A stretch of 64,000 nt of DNA from Bacillota bacterium (GCA_023249475.1 JAHFCO010000008.1:1-64000), one strand, 5' to 3'. Positions 1-10,638 are shown, counted from the stretch's first letter. The notes: generated by a model from the sequence alone, not told the origin. Numbers and translations: made by a program.

Positions 1-8
1 TTTCCCAT
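1..8 (-). CDS. gltD: Start of probable glutamate synthase small subunit (partial)
   Basis: Only the first codons are inside the window. On the minus strand an ATG at 8-6 follows an AAAGGGG ribosome binding site placed right after the gltB stop, and the visible codons read M-G-K. GltD, the NAD(P)H-oxidising beta subunit that feeds electrons to GltB, commonly starts M-G-K and commonly follows gltB. The call rests on position, RBS and these three residues only; the rest of the gene lies outside the window. Confidence 0.55.
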
Positions 9-19
9 GGTTTCCCCTT

Positions 20-3000
20 TCAGTCCGCATCAGTAGTCGCGGATTGTTCTTGTTTCGGCGTGGCGTTGAAACTTTCTTCGAACGCCCACATCAGGGCGTC
101 GTCATGCGCTTTCCCCAAAGATTTCGCTTTCGCGATGTTTTCAAGCATCCTTCGGTAATCGCCCGGGATGACTTTCGTAAACCGATTCAAACTCTCGTCC
201 CACGTTTCAAGCAATCGTTTCCCCTGTTCGCTTCCGGTGTAGAGGACGTGCTTGACGAGCCGGTCTTTCAATTGAGCTTGTTCTTCGTTATGGGTGACGC
301 GTGAGAATTCGACCATGGCGGGATTGCATTTGCTGCGGTCGAGATCCAGCACGTAGGCGATCCCGCCCGACATGCCCGCCGCGAAATTGCGTCCGGTCTT
401 GCCCAGGATGATCGCTTCGCCACCGGTCATGTATTCGCACCCGTGGTCGCCGACTCCTTCCACCACCGCAAAGACGCCGCTGTTGCGTACGCAGAAACGT
501 TCGCCGGCGATCCCGTTAATATAGGCTTCCCCTTCGGTCGCCCCGTAGAACGCGACGTTCCCGATGACGATGTTGTCTTGCGAGGCAAAGAGCGAGGACT
601 TGGGCGGATAGACGATGATTTTCCCGCCGGAGAGTCCTTTCCCGAGATAGTCGTTGGCGTCCCCTTCGAGTTCCAACGTCATCCCTTTGGGGATGAAGGC
701 ACCGAAACTCTGACCGGCCGATCCGTTGAAGGAAAGGTGCAGAGTGTCTTCGGGGAGTCCTTCTTCGCCGTACTTGCGGCTGATTTCACTCCCCACGATC
801 GTCCCGACGACGCGGTGGGTGTTGTCGATCTTGAGGCGCGCCCGGATTTTCTTGCGGTTCTCCAGCGCCGGTTTGCACATGCGAAGCAGTTTCTTCATAT
901 CCAAGGTTTCGTCCAGGTGGTGGTTCTGACTGATCCGATTGTATCTACCGACGGTGGAAGGCGCATAGGGTTGATAGAGCATTTTGGAGAGATCCACATG
1001 CCGCGCCTTCCAGTGTTTGATGTTGTCCCGCGCTTTCAGGCGGTCGGTCCGACCGACCATTTCCTGAATCGTCCGAAAGCCGAGGGTCGCCATGATTTCA
1101 CGTAGTTCCTGCGCGATGAAACGCATGAAGTTTTCCACATGTTCGGGTTTCCCTTTGAAATTCCGGCGTAGGTTCTCGTCTTGGGTCGCGACGCCGACCG
1201 GACAGGTGTTCAGGTTGCAGACACGCATCATGACGCAGCCGATCGCGATCAGCGGGGTCGTGGCGAAGCCGAATTCTTCCGCGCCCAAGAGCGCCGCGAT
1301 GGCGACGTCCCGTCCGGTCAAGAGTTTCCCGTCGGTTTCCAAAACGACGCGGTCGCGGAGTTTATTGAGGACCAGGGTTTGCTGGGTCTCGGCCAAGCCG
1401 AGTTCCCAAGGTAGTCCCGTATTGTAGATGCTGGTACGCGGCGATGCGCCGGTCCCGCCGTCGTAGCCGCTGATCAAGATGACGTCGGCCTTGCCTTTCG
1501 CCACCCCGGCGGCGATCGTGCCCACGCCGACTTCCGAGACGAGTTTCACGTTGATCCGCGCTTCGCGGTTGGCGTTCTTCAAATCCTGGATCAACTGTGC
1601 CAAATCCTCGATCGAATAGATGTCGTGATGGGGCGGAGGGGAAATCAGTTCGACCCCGGGGATCGAATGACGGACCTTGCCGATCGAAGGATAGACTTTC
1701 TGGGCGGGCAATTGACCGCCTTCGCCGGGTTTGGCTCCTTGCGCCATCTTGATCTGGATTTCCGACGCATGGATCAGGTAGTTGCTTGTGACGCCGAAAC
1801 GACCGGAAGCGACCTGTTTGATGGCGCTGTTCTTGAAATCCCCGTTGGGCATCGGCGTGTATCTTTCCGCGTCTTCCCCGCCTTCGCCCGTGTTGCTTTT
1901 CCCACCCAGGCGATTCATGGCGATGGCGAGACATTCATGCGCTTCTTTACTCAACGAGCCATAGGACATCGCCCCGGTCTTGAATTTCTTGACGATGCTC
2001 GCTACAGATTCCACTTCTTCGATGGGGATGGCATCCGAGCCTTCGACGTTGAAATCGAGTAATTGACGTAAGGTGAAAAGCGTTTCCCCGTTGATTTTCT
2101 GACTGAATTCCTTGAAGCGCCGATAATCCCCTTCCCGGCACGCTTTCTGCAGAAGATAGATCGTCTCGGGATTGTAGAGATGGCGTTCGCCGCCCTCCTT
2201 GCATTGGTATAACCCGCCGATTTCAAGCGTTTTGGTTTCAAGCGAGTTGATCGCATAGGCGCTTTCATGGCGCATCTTGTTTTCCATCGCGATTTCTTCC
2301 AACCCGATCCCTTCGATGCGCGACGAAGTCATCGTGAAGCAGCGGTCGACGACTTCCTTACTCAACCCGACCGCTTCGAAAATCTGGGCGCCGTGATAGC
2401 TCCGCAAGGTGGAGACCCCCATCTTCGAGAGCACCTTCATGACGCCTTTCACGATCGCCTTGATGTAGCTCGCCTGGGCTTCGCGGTAACCTTTCCCCTC
2501 GAGTAACTTCTTTTCCGAGAGGTCTTTGAGGGTTTCATAGGCGAGATAGGGGTTGATCGCCGTGACGCCGTAACCGATCAGCGTACAGAAATGATGGACG
2601 TCGCGCGGTTCGCCCGACTCCAAAACGATTCCGATGCTGGTGCGGATTTCATTGGCGATGAGATGATGGTGAAGTCCGGACGAGGCCAGAAGGGCGGGGA
2701 TCGCCGCATGGGTTTCATCCACGCCGCGATCGCTAAGCAGAAGGATGTTGGCTTTGTCTTCGATCGCCTTGTCCGCTTCGCGGAACACCCTTTCCAACGC
2801 TTTCTCCATCGCCGAAACCCCCTCGTCGATCCGATAGAGGATCGAAATCGTAACCGTTTTGAACCGGTCGTCGTTTAGCGATTGGATTTGTTTCAGTTGG
2901 GAATCGGTCAAAATGGGATGCTCGAGGTAGAGGCTATGGGTCGTCGGGTCGTCGGGATCCATCAGGTTTCCCGAATTGCCCAGCAGGACGGATGACGAGG

Positions 3001-4621
3001 TGATGAGTTCTTCACGGATCCCGTCGATCGGCGGGTTGGTGACTTGGGCGAAGAGCTGCTTGAAATACAGATACAACATCTGCGGTTTTTCGCTGAGCAC
3101 GGCCAAGGGGGAATCGATGCCCATCGACCCCAGCGGATCCAGGGTGTTGATGACGGTGGGGACCATCGTCGCCATGATGTCCTCATAGGTGTAGCCGAAG
3201 GCTTTCTGTTGCTGCAGGAGGTCCTTGCGGACAGGGGCATCCGGCACATCGACCGCGGGGAGTTGGTCGAGATCGACGATGTGGGATTGGATCCACTCAG
3301 AATAGGGATGAAGTTTGGAGACGTCCGATTTGATCTCCTCATCCGAAATGATCCGTTTGGCCTGTGTATCGATCAAAAGCATTTTCCCGGGTTCAAGCCG
3401 CCCTTTGCGTTTGATGTTCTTGGGATCCAGGTCGATGACCCCGACTTCGGACGCCAGGATCACCCGATCGTCGTGGGTGACGACATAGCGCGAGGGACGC
3501 AATCCGTTGCGATCCAGGACGGCGCCGATCTTAACCCCGTCGCTAAACGCCATCGCGGCCGGTCCGTCCCAAGGTTCCATGATGAAATTGTTGAACGCGT
3601 AGAAATCCTTTTTGGATTGGGATAGATCGTTGTTCTTTTCGTAGGGTTCGGGGATCATCATCATGACCGCATGCGGAAGCGACCGGCCGGCCAGACTAAG
3701 AAACTCCAGGCTGTTATCGAACATCGCCGAGTCGCTTCCCGATTCATCGATGATCGGAAACACTTTCGAAATGTCTTCGAAAAGCGGCGAAGCGATCCGT
3801 TTCTGTCGGGCCTTCATCCAGTTCACGTTCCCGCGGATCGTATTGATTTCCCCGTTATGGACGATATAGCGGTTGGGATGCGCCCTTTCCCAACTGGGGA
3901 AGGTGTTGGTGCTGAAGCGCGAATGGACCATCCCGAGGGCGGATACGAAGTCAAGGTCGGAGAGATCGAGGTAAAAGTCGCGCAGTTGTTTCGATGTCAG
4001 CATCCCTTTATAGACGATGGTCTTGGAAGAGAGGCTGGCGATATAGAATTTCCCGCCTTTGCCTTCACACAGCGGCGTAATCAGGTTCTCGGCTTGTTTG
4101 CGGATCGTATAGAGTTTCCGTTCGAATTCCATGTCGGATCGGATATCCGGGTTTTTTCCGATGAACACCTGGATGAAGCGCGGCATGACGGCTTTCGCCC
4201 CTTCGCCCGGAACGGTCTTGTCGATGGGCACTTCACGCCACCCCAGGACCGATTGTCCTTCTGCTTTGACGATCTTCTCGAACATCAGGATCTGTTCTTT
4301 CCTGAACTCATCGTATTTATGGGCGAAGATCATCCCGACACCGTATTCGCCGGCTTCCGGGAGATCGAAGCCCAAGACTTCGCATTCCCGTTTGAAAAAA
4401 CCATGGGGTAGCTGAAGCAGGATCCCGGCGCCGTCGCCCGTGTTTTCATCCGCCCCTTGCGCCCCGCGATGGCTAAGGTTCTCCAGGACCGTCAACGCCT
4501 GGTCGAGGATGTCATGGGATTTGACACCCGAAATGTTGACGACGAAACCCATCCCGCAGGCATCGTGTTCATAGGCCGGGTCATACAGTCCTTGCTTTTG
4601 GGGGTAATCCTCGTAGTTCAT
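20..4621 (-). CDS. gltB: Glutamate synthase large subunit
   Basis: Cytoplasmic enzyme that moves the amide nitrogen of glutamine to 2-oxoglutarate, giving two glutamates. The 1533-residue length is right for the bacterial alpha subunit. A short N-terminal stretch precedes Cys22 in the motif CGMGFVV; this Cys becomes the N-terminal nucleophile of the glutaminase domain after propeptide removal. The central and FMN-binding synthase domains follow, with a 3Fe-4S cluster motif ([16 protein letters not shown], three Cys) and a C-terminal GXGXG beta-helix region. It is transcribed toward the window's left end into probable gltD. Just upstream at 4715-4738 is an 8+8 bp inverted repeat, and the ammonium transporter lies next, so nitrogen control is likely. 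The start ATG at 4621 has a GGGAGGTTCGACCG leader, a good RBS. Confidence 0.97.
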   Translation of the reverse strand: MNYEDYPQKQGLYDPAYEHDACGMGFVVNISGVKSHDILDQALTVLENLSHRGAQGADENTGDGAGILLQLPHGFFKRECEVLGFDLPEAGEYGVGMIFAHKYDEFRKEQILMFEKIVKAEGQSVLGWREVPIDKTVPGEGAKAVMPRFIQVFIGKNPDIRSDMEFERKLYTIRKQAENLITPLCEGKGGKFYIASLSSKTIVYKGMLTSKQLRDFYLDLSDLDFVSALGMVHSRFSTNTFPSWERAHPNRYIVHNGEINTIRGNVNWMKARQKRIASPLFEDISKVFPIIDESGSDSAMFDNSLEFLSLAGRSLPHAVMMMIPEPYEKNNDLSQSKKDFYAFNNFIMEPWDGPAAMAFSDGVKIGAVLDRNGLRPSRYVVTHDDRVILASEVGVIDLDPKNIKRKGRLEPGKMLLIDTQAKRIISDEEIKSDVSKLHPYSEWIQSHIVDLDQLPAVDVPDAPVRKDLLQQQKAFGYTYEDIMATMVPTVINTLDPLGSMGIDSPLAVLSEKPQMLYLYFKQLFAQVTNPPIDGIREELITSSSVLLGNSGNLMDPDDPTTHSLYLEHPILTDSQLKQIQSLNDDRFKTVTISILYRIDEGVSAMEKALERVFREADKAIEDKANILLLSDRGVDETHAAIPALLASSGLHHHLIANEIRTSIGIVLESGEPRDVHHFCTLIGYGVTAINPYLAYETLKDLSEKKLLEGKGYREAQASYIKAIVKGVMKVLSKMGVSTLRSYHGAQIFEAVGLSKEVVDRCFTMTSSRIEGIGLEEIAMENKMRHESAYAINSLETKTLEIGGLYQCKEGGERHLYNPETIYLLQKACREGDYRRFKEFSQKINGETLFTLRQLLDFNVEGSDAIPIEEVESVASIVKKFKTGAMSYGSLSKEAHECLAIAMNRLGGKSNTGEGGEDAERYTPMPNGDFKNSAIKQVASGRFGVTSNYLIHASEIQIKMAQGAKPGEGGQLPAQKVYPSIGKVRHSIPGVELISPPPHHDIYSIEDLAQLIQDLKNANREARINVKLVSEVGVGTIAAGVAKGKADVILISGYDGGTGASPRTSIYNTGLPWELGLAETQQTLVLNKLRDRVVLETDGKLLTGRDVAIAALLGAEEFGFATTPLIAIGCVMMRVCNLNTCPVGVATQDENLRRNFKGKPEHVENFMRFIAQELREIMATLGFRTIQEMVGRTDRLKARDNIKHWKARHVDLSKMLYQPYAPSTVGRYNRISQNHHLDETLDMKKLLRMCKPALENRKKIRARLKIDNTHRVVGTIVGSEISRKYGEEGLPEDTLHLSFNGSAGQSFGAFIPKGMTLELEGDANDYLGKGLSGGKIIVYPPKSSLFASQDNIVIGNVAFYGATEGEAYINGIAGERFCVRNSGVFAVVEGVGDHGCEYMTGGEAIILGKTGRNFAAGMSGGIAYVLDLDRSKCNPAMVEFSRVTHNEEQAQLKDRLVKHVLYTGSEQGKRLLETWDESLNRFTKVIPGDYRRMLENIAKAKSLGKAHDDALMWAFEESFNATPKQEQSATTDAD

Positions 4622-4653
4622 CGGTCGAACCTCCCTGACATCTCTTGTTTTTT

Positions 4654-4738
4654 TGATTTTATCACAAACCCAAGGAAACTTCCCGTTCTTTTTGAAAATA
4701 ATTCATTCACTTTCATGTAAATTTTTCGCAATTTACAT
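4654..4738 (-). promoter_or_regulatory. gltB promoter region with palindromic operator
   Basis: Between the amt terminator and gltB, the minus strand carries TGTGATAAAAT (4655-4665), a plausible extended -10. About 60-80 bp upstream of the expected start is a perfect inverted repeat, ATGTAAAT-N8-ATTTACAT (4715-4738). Its place upstream of the promoter suggests an activator site. It does not match the GlnR/TnrA spacing (TGTNA-N7-TNACA), so the regulator is unknown. Confidence 0.45.
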
Positions 4739-4772
4739 TCATCCCCATCCCCTTCCATTTTGCTTCTTCCAT

Positions 4773-4795
4773 AAAAAAACCGCCGGTACGGCGGT
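4773..4795 (-). terminator. Rho-independent terminator of the amt operon
   Basis: On the minus strand ACCGCCG-TAC-CGGCGGT forms a perfect 7-bp hairpin (4779-4795), followed by seven T residues (4773-4779). It lies just past the stop of the amt-PII gene. Confidence 0.9.
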
Positions 4796-4810
4796 AGTGT
4801 CTTCTTATTT

Positions 4811-6847
4811 CTATTCCACATCCTGCAGGGCGTCGTATCCTTCTTCGCCCGTGCGGACTTTGATGACGTTTTCCACGTCGTAAACGAAGATTTTCCCATC
4901 CCCGATATGCCCCGTGTAGAGGACGCGCTTGGCCGTTTCGATGACTTTACGCACCGGCACTTTGGCGACGACGATCTCGATCTGCACTTTCGGCAGGAGG
5001 TTGAGTTCCGTTTCGACCCCGCGGTAGTATTCCGACTTCCCTTTCTGGATCCCGCAGCCCAGCACCTGGGTCACGGTCATCCCCGTGATGCCGATTTCGT
5101 TCATCGCTTCTTTCAGTTCCTCGAACTTGCTTTGGCGAGTGATGATGTCGATCTTGGTCATTTTGACATCGGAAATCACACTGAGCGAGGGCTCGGAAAC
5201 CAATTCGACCGGAACTGCTTGGTCGACGCGTACTTCCTCCGCTTCCTTCTTCGATTTCGCCTTCTCTTCGGGGTAATAACGGAAGCGCTCCAATTGCTTG
5301 ATGCGGACGTTGTCATGGGAATCGTAGTCGAGTTCCGACCGCGTCAGCATCAAATCGGGGTAGGCGAGGACACCCATTTCAGGACCGTCCAGACCTTCCA
5401 GTTCGTCTTCGGGCGAGACGCGCAAGCCCCAGACTTTATCCAAGAGTTTGAAGAAGACATAGGATAAGCCGAAACCCCAGACGACCAAGACAAGCAGGGC
5501 GATCAACTGGGCGACCAACTGCGAGGCATCGCCGTAGAATAAGCCGCGTACGCCGCCGGCGACACCGTTGAGGCCATCCCCATAGACGCCGTCCGCGAAC
5601 AACCCGACCGCGATCACGCCCCAGAAACCGTTGACGCCGTGGACCGAAATCGCACCGACAGGGTCGTCGAGTTTCAACTTGTTTTCAACGAAGGGCACGG
5701 AGAGACACACCAGGATCCCGGCGATCGCCCCGATCAACAACGACGTGAGCCCGTTGACAAACGCACAGGGCGCCGTGATGGCGACCAATCCGGCCAAGGC
5801 GCCGTTGGCGGTCATCGACGGATCGGGTTTCCCATACTTGATCCACATATAGAACATGGCGACCAAGCCGCCGATCGCACCGGCGATCATCGTGTTCGTC
5901 GCGACGACCGCGAGACGGAAATCCGAAGCGTTCAACGTCGAACCGGCGTTGAAAGCGAACCAACAGAAGAAGAGGATGATGGTCCCGATGATCGCCATCG
6001 GGATATCGTGACCCGGGAAGGCGCGCGCCGTCCCGTCTTTCTTGAATTTCCCGATACGCGGACCCAGGACGATCGCACCGGCCAAGGCGATCATCCCGCC
6101 CATGCTGTGGACGACCGCGGATCCCGCGAAGTCCACCACCCCGTGGCCGATCCCGAAGTTCTTCCCCAGGGTTGCCAACCAACCGCCGCCCCAGACCCAG
6201 TTCGCAAAGAGCGGATAAAGCAGGATGGAGATGAAGAAGGACGTGATGACCATCGCGGAGTACTTGACCCGCTCGGCCATCGCTCCGGTCGGAATCGTGA
6301 CCGTCGTATCCATGAAGACCATCTGAAAGAAAAACAAGGCATAGATACCGGCGTCGTAGGTGCCAAGGAGGGCGAAGCCTTTATAGCCAAGGACGCCGCC
6401 CAAGCCCGGAATGGAAACCAAGGCATTCAACGCGGAACCTCCGCTTCCCAAACCCGCGGCGCCGCCCGAACCGCCCATCTGAAGGGCGAATCCGAACAGG
6501 AAGTAACCGATCGCACCGACCAGGAACACCATGAAGTTCATCGTCATGGTGTGGGCCGCGTTCTTCGCCCGGCAGAACCCGGTTTCGACCATCGCGAACC
6601 CGCATTGGAAGAAGAAGACGAGGAATCCGCAAATCATGATCCAGACATAATTGGAACCCAGATAGGCTTTATTGGCGAGGGCGGCGACATCGTCCAAGGT
6701 TTCAAGTCCACTAGTCGCGATGTATGACGCACCGGTCGGATCGGCGGCGGAAGAATCTCCGTGAAACAAGAAGGCGACGACCAGGATCGTGACCACCGCG
6801 ATCCCGAGGAACCACAATGAAGCGAGATATTTCTTTGAGAGTTTCAT
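4811..6847 (-). CDS. amt: Ammonium transporter fused to a PII signalling domain
   Basis: Membrane channel for ammonium/ammonia, 678 residues. After a first hydrophobic segment (signal/TM), residues to about 500 form the Amt barrel: the two pore histidines are recognisable in GSAVVHSMGG and ISVHGVNGFWG. A charged linker (about 500-560) leads to a complete PII (GlnB/GlnK) domain at residues 563-678, with the T-loop Tyr region KSEYYRGVE and the C-terminal TGHIGDGKIFVYDV signature that binds ATP/2-oxoglutarate. In most bacteria the gate protein GlnK is encoded separately as amtB-glnK; here sensor and channel are one chain. It overlaps the upstream small membrane gene by four bases (ATGA), so the two are probably translated together. 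A strong terminator follows. Confidence 0.95.
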   Translation of the reverse strand: MKLSKKYLASLWFLGIAVVTILVVAFLFHGDSSAADPTGASYIATSGLETLDDVAALANKAYLGSNYVWIMICGFLVFFFQCGFAMVETGFCRAKNAAHTMTMNFMVFLVGAIGYFLFGFALQMGGSGGAAGLGSGGSALNALVSIPGLGGVLGYKGFALLGTYDAGIYALFFFQMVFMDTTVTIPTGAMAERVKYSAMVITSFFISILLYPLFANWVWGGGWLATLGKNFGIGHGVVDFAGSAVVHSMGGMIALAGAIVLGPRIGKFKKDGTARAFPGHDIPMAIIGTIILFFCWFAFNAGSTLNASDFRLAVVATNTMIAGAIGGLVAMFYMWIKYGKPDPSMTANGALAGLVAITAPCAFVNGLTSLLIGAIAGILVCLSVPFVENKLKLDDPVGAISVHGVNGFWGVIAVGLFADGVYGDGLNGVAGGVRGLFYGDASQLVAQLIALLVLVVWGFGLSYVFFKLLDKVWGLRVSPEDELEGLDGPEMGVLAYPDLMLTRSELDYDSHDNVRIKQLERFRYYPEEKAKSKKEAEEVRVDQAVPVELVSEPSLSVISDVKMTKIDIITRQSKFEELKEAMNEIGITGMTVTQVLGCGIQKGKSEYYRGVETELNLLPKVQIEIVVAKVPVRKVIETAKRVLYTGHIGDGKIFVYDVENVIKVRTGEEGYDALQDVE

Positions 6848-7197
6848 GCGGTCACCTTCCCTTTGAAGTTTTCAATGGAAAACGTCGATGCGCTTTGGTA
6901 GACCCGCTGTTTGAGCTTCAGCACGGACATAAAATAGCGGATGCCCAGGAAGGCGATGACGACGCCCCAGAGCGAGCCGTGGATCGATGAACCCATGACC
7001 GTGAAGGAGACATCGTTGATAAGACTCAACACAAGAATCGAAACGCCCATAAATATCAAAGTAATCGCAACAAACCCTAGCACTGCGATCGAAAGCCGTT
7101 TGGAAAGGCCGATGCGATGTTGGATCGCAATGCCTTCTTTACGGCTTCCCTTTGTCCGAATCAAATCCGAATCTTTCCTCTTTTGTTTCTTCTCCAT
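6844..7197 (-). CDS. Small two-helix membrane protein upstream of amt
   Basis: 117 residues. A basic N-terminus (MEKKQKRKDSD) is followed by two hydrophobic segments (about residues 36-60 and 70-92) and a polar tail. I do not recognise the family. The ATG at 7197 is chosen because GGAGGG lies six bases before it; a TTG five codons upstream has no RBS. The stop overlaps the amt start (ATGA), so it is in the amt operon. It may be a membrane accessory to the transporter, but nothing in the sequence shows this. Confidence 0.75.
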   Translation of the reverse strand: MEKKQKRKDSDLIRTKGSRKEGIAIQHRIGLSKRLSIAVLGFVAITLIFMGVSILVLSLINDVSFTVMGSSIHGSLWGVVIAFLGIRYFMSVLKLKQRVYQSASTFSIENFKGKVTA

Positions 7198-7552
7198 AGT
7201 TTTTCCCTCCAACTATACGTTCTATTTTATTGTCTAATTTTGATTTGTCCATCATTTTTTCATTTTTATTTAATTTTTTTACATTATTTTTCTGTTTTAT
7301 TTCATTATTCCTATTTTTAACTTATGTTATATGCACTATTTTTGGTTTTTTATCACATGTTTTCGATTTGTATGATTTGGATGGATCATTGTTGGGGGTT
7401 GTTGTTTGACGACGGGCATCAAAAAGAATTGTATTCGATGGCGAAGTAGCGATAGAATGAGTTCAGAAGCATCCATTTTTATGTATCCGCATCGATTCTT
7501 CGTATTTCGCGCTCATCGATGGCGATACCGGTCAAATCAACCAGGGGGTTAT
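7198..7552. promoter_or_regulatory. Divergent AT-rich intergenic region
   Basis: About 350 bp separate the amt operon (minus) from the lipoprotein gene (plus). It is strongly AT-rich from 7200 to 7400 and holds no gene that I can support. On the plus strand TTGACG (7406-7411) and TGTATT (7430-7435), 18 bp apart, are a possible promoter for the lipoprotein. No clear hexamer pair is seen for the amt side. Confidence 0.4.
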
Positions 7553-9445
7553 ATGAGAAAGTTCCTAACCATGATCTTCGCTTTCATGCTTGTTTTATCT
7601 CTACTGACGGGTTGCGGTAAAAAGCCCGTCGTACCGGACGATGATGACGACGATGATCCGATCCCGACCGAATTCACGGCCAAGGTCATCGGGAACACCA
7701 GCGGCAACCTGATGAACGGCGGTCTGTACGCCGAAGCCGACGGATGGGTCTATTGTTCCTGTGAATCGTTCGACGAATCGACGTTCACCTTCAAGACCGG
7801 TCTATTCAAAATGAAAAGCGACGGCACAAACATGACCAAATTGGCGGATGGCGAACATAAATCGATCAATGTCGTCGGTGAAAACATCTACACTTTGACC
7901 GATGAAGGGGTCTACACCGTCAAAACCGATGGAACATCGGGTCATATCATCTCCGGTATTCCCGCCGACCGCTATGGAATGATTTTAGTGCTCGACGAAA
8001 CCATCGTCTATCTCAACGTCAACGGACAGATCTACCGCAATTCCGTCGACGGAAAGAACCCGCAAAAAATTGCGAGCGTGAATGCCTATGGCTTCTACTA
8101 TCATGACGGATGGCTCTATTACGGCATCAACGATACCTCGTATACGATCCAAAAAGTCAAAATGGACGGGAGTTCGACGACCGGCGTGTCGACCGACGGA
8201 CGGGATTTCGTCTTTGCGAACAACCGCATCTATTTTCGCAATATGATGGATCAAGCCAAGGTTTACTCGATGGCCATGGATGGAAGCGATCGGAAGGAAA
8301 TCTCGGATGTCGATGTCAATTCAATCAATACCGATGGACAAAAGCTCATCGTCAGCAGTTTTACCGGTGTCCGAACATTAAACTTCGATGGAAGCGGGGA
8401 TAACGTGATTAGCGATAAAGTCTCGACAACCCTATCCGTCGTCGGAGGGTTTGCCTATATCTCCAGTCAGGATTTTTTACCCCAATCCTACAGATTATCC
8501 CTTTCGACGGGCAACTTGGAGAATATCGTGCAAGTTCGCCTCATCGACCCTGAAACGGGATCGATCTTAGGTTTGGGGATCAGCGACCCCTCCCTCGTCC
8601 GGGTCGGCGAATGGATTGTTTATCGTGATGGTAGCGAGGCAAACAAAGGGATCTATAAAGTGAAAACGGACGCTTCGGGGAAAACGCGTTTGATCGATGC
8701 CTATGCGCACAATCTAACCGTCATCAATGACTGGATCTATTTCGTGAACGATAGTCTCAATCATTATCTCTGCCGAATGAAACTTGACGGGAGTGAAAAA
8801 GGGGTTGTCCTTGATATACCGGTGAATGATTTCGTGATAAAGGATGGATGGATTTACTATACGGATCTCAATAAAATCCATATCATGAAAGCGAAGATGG
8901 ATGGAACGCAAATCAGTGTGATCGACGATTCCAGCTCGCTTGGTGATATCAAACTTGTCGGAGACTTCCTTTACTATCAAACGATCGGGATGGAGGCGGG
9001 CAATTTCGGGATTCATCGGATCGCATTGGATGGAACACAGAAATACACATACCTCGACGAATCGATCAATTCCTATGTCGTGGATACGGAATGGATTTAT
9101 TACGTAAAGAAGAAAGGCGAAAGCGAACTCCCCATGCAGATTGTCCGAATGAGTCAAGACGGATCGGAAAGCGTGGTATTGGACACCTTCGACGGATACT
9201 TTAATGTGATCGGCGTCGCAGAAGACATGCTTTATTATATGGCATGGAACGACGAAAACGGGTCGTTGTATCGCATGAACCCTGAGAGCGGACAGAAACA
9301 GCTTATCTTTCCGTTAAACATTCGAAGCGGTCGTACGGTGATTTTCGAGAATTCTCTGATCACCTTGAAGAGCAGTGAAGACGGTTCGGTCAAGGTCTAT
9401 CTTAGCGACATGGACGGAAGCAATCTCCGGGCGATCGTCGAATAG
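7553..9445 (+). CDS. Lipoprotein with DUF5050-like beta-propeller repeats
   Basis: 630 residues from the ATG at 7553, which follows AGGGGG; the reading frame extends further 5' but without a good RBS. Residues 1-21 are a lipoprotein signal peptide with lipobox LLTGC (Cys21). An Asp-rich linker (DDDDDDD) follows. The body is a chain of repeats with the recurring pattern GWIYY/EWIYY (GWVYC, GWLYYG, DWIYFV, GWIYYT, EWIYYV) and KxDGSxxx turns, typical of DUF5050 propeller-like proteins on Firmicute cell surfaces. The ligand is unknown. Monocistronic: own promoter candidate and a shared terminator at 9456. Confidence 0.85.
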   Translation: MRKFLTMIFAFMLVLSLLTGCGKKPVVPDDDDDDDPIPTEFTAKVIGNTSGNLMNGGLYAEADGWVYCSCESFDESTFTFKTGLFKMKSDGTNMTKLADGEHKSINVVGENIYTLTDEGVYTVKTDGTSGHIISGIPADRYGMILVLDETIVYLNVNGQIYRNSVDGKNPQKIASVNAYGFYYHDGWLYYGINDTSYTIQKVKMDGSSTTGVSTDGRDFVFANNRIYFRNMMDQAKVYSMAMDGSDRKEISDVDVNSINTDGQKLIVSSFTGVRTLNFDGSGDNVISDKVSTTLSVVGGFAYISSQDFLPQSYRLSLSTGNLENIVQVRLIDPETGSILGLGISDPSLVRVGEWIVYRDGSEANKGIYKVKTDASGKTRLIDAYAHNLTVINDWIYFVNDSLNHYLCRMKLDGSEKGVVLDIPVNDFVIKDGWIYYTDLNKIHIMKAKMDGTQISVIDDSSSLGDIKLVGDFLYYQTIGMEAGNFGIHRIALDGTQKYTYLDESINSYVVDTEWIYYVKKKGESELPMQIVRMSQDGSESVVLDTFDGYFNVIGVAEDMLYYMAWNDENGSLYRMNPESGQKQLIFPLNIRSGRTVIFENSLITLKSSEDGSVKVYLSDMDGSNLRAIVE

Positions 9446-9455
9446 GAACATAATG

Positions 9456-9484
9456 AAAAAAGTCGGGACGTCGTTCCGACTTTT
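9456..9484. terminator. Bidirectional terminator
   Basis: AAAAAAGTCGG (9456-9466) and CCGACTTTT (9476-9484) form a hairpin with A-rich and T-rich flanks. It lies between the ends of two convergent genes and can serve both. Confidence 0.85.
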
Positions 9485-9486
9485 CT

Positions 9487-9996
9487 TTACTCATGGGTCT
9501 GATTTAAGGGTTTCTCCAGGATGAACCGGGTGGGTTGGAATTGATAGAATCCGATGGATTCGACTTTCGCACTGAAGGGTTGGAAGTTTCGGGCAAGGAA
9601 CTCGACGGCTTGAAGGACTTGACTTGTCTCTTCGATGAACATCGTCGAATGCGGCACCCAGTTCGCATCCTCATCGATCCCTTGATGCAAGGCATCGTGC
9701 ATTCGATGCAAGGCGGAATTGGCGACCGGTGAAATGAAGAGCACATCGGTCCGGAAGAGTCCCAGGCTCCCCAGACGAATCTCAAATGGAGTGAAATCGC
9801 GTGTGATCTCATCGATCCTGTCCTTGATCCTCGCTTCTTGGGAAACATCGAAGATCCCTAAGGTAATATGATGTTTCAGATGCTTGGACTGTCTTCCGAT
9901 ATACCCCGCTTCCGCCATTTTTCGCTGGAGATCCGCAAGTTTCATTTCCGTTTCAGAGTCGTATTGCGCCATGACGCAAAGGAAGGTTTCTTTCAT
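9487..9996 (-). CDS. 2H phosphoesterase (2'-5' RNA ligase-like) family protein
   Basis: 169 residues. Two His-x-Thr/Ser motifs, HHITLG (about residue 48) and PHSTMF (about residue 118), mark the 2H phosphoesterase fold shared by LigT/YjcG-like proteins, which act on 2'-5' or cyclic phosphodiesters; the substrate here is unknown. The ATG at 9996 overlaps the pgsA stop (ATGA), giving translational coupling; the frame is open further upstream inside pgsA but that is a shadow. Confidence 0.8.
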   Translation of the reverse strand: MKETFLCVMAQYDSETEMKLADLQRKMAEAGYIGRQSKHLKHHITLGIFDVSQEARIKDRIDEITRDFTPFEIRLGSLGLFRTDVLFISPVANSALHRMHDALHQGIDEDANWVPHSTMFIEETSQVLQAVEFLARNFQPFSAKVESIGFYQFQPTRFILEKPLNQTHE

Positions 9997-10577
9997 AGGT
10001 TGCGTGTCGACCGATTGAGTCGCAGGATCCGCTGATACTCGATGAAATACATGACGAAGGTGAATAAGATCGAAATACAACTGATGAGAATCAGGATGTT
10101 TCCGACATTCACCGGCATCGTATACCACAAGATCATGAAGATCGAACAGCCATACAAGATCACCGTATTCATCTTTCCATACCACCGCGCCCCGAGGTTC
10201 TCGCGCACCCGCTTAAGGATCAGGATCCCGGCGATCGACATATAGGTCTGTTTGATCGTGAACAGAACCAACTCGACGACGATGAACGGGAAGCGTCCGA
10301 TCAAGGCGATCATGATCATCCCTTGGGTGACTTTGTCCGCGATCGGGTCCAGGATTTTCCCGAGTTCGCTGACCATGTTGAAGCGACGCGCGATTTTCCC
10401 GTCAAGGATGTCCGTGATTCCGGAGAGAACCAGATAGAACACCGCCAACATCACGTCGTTCGCACTTGTCGCGTTGGTGTACCGATGCCAGAACGCAAAG
10501 GCCAAAACCAGCCTGAAGAGACTGAGGAAATTAGGGATGGTCAGTATTTTATCGATCGTGAAATCTTGCTTGTTCAT
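9993..10577 (-). CDS. pgsA: CDP-alcohol phosphatidyltransferase (PgsA-like)
   Basis: 194-residue integral membrane enzyme of phospholipid synthesis, most likely CDP-diacylglycerol-glycerol-3-phosphate 3-phosphatidyltransferase. The family signature D-G-x2-A-R-x8-G-x3-D-x3-D is complete (DGKIARR...GKILDPIAD, about residues 59-81), and about five hydrophobic helices are visible. The start ATG follows TAGGAGAG. It is first in a two-gene operon with the 2H phosphoesterase. The exact alcohol (glycerol-3-phosphate, inositol phosphate, or other) cannot be fixed from motifs alone. Confidence 0.88.
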   Translation of the reverse strand: MNKQDFTIDKILTIPNFLSLFRLVLAFAFWHRYTNATSANDVMLAVFYLVLSGITDILDGKIARRFNMVSELGKILDPIADKVTQGMIMIALIGRFPFIVVELVLFTIKQTYMSIAGILILKRVRENLGARWYGKMNTVILYGCSIFMILWYTMPVNVGNILILISCISILFTFVMYFIEYQRILRLNRSTRNL

Positions 10578-10632
10578 GTCGCTCTCCTACAGGATATACG
10601 CGATGCGGACGCGATGGCTTCTTTATAGTTCC

Positions 10633-10638
10633 ATTATA
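10633..10638 (-). promoter_or_regulatory. -10 box of the pgsA operon
   Basis: A consensus TATAAT on the minus strand, about 55 bp upstream of the pgsA start. No good -35 is visible at the usual distance. Confidence 0.5.

Noticed and set aside
5639-6727. Long plus-strand reading frame of 362 codons opposite amt
   Set aside because: It is antisense to a well-supported gene, lacks an RBS, and its composition (Arg/Asp/His-rich) is the usual shadow of GC-biased coding sequence. The same holds for many long frames opposite gltB, pdh, mtl and the acyl-CoA genes.
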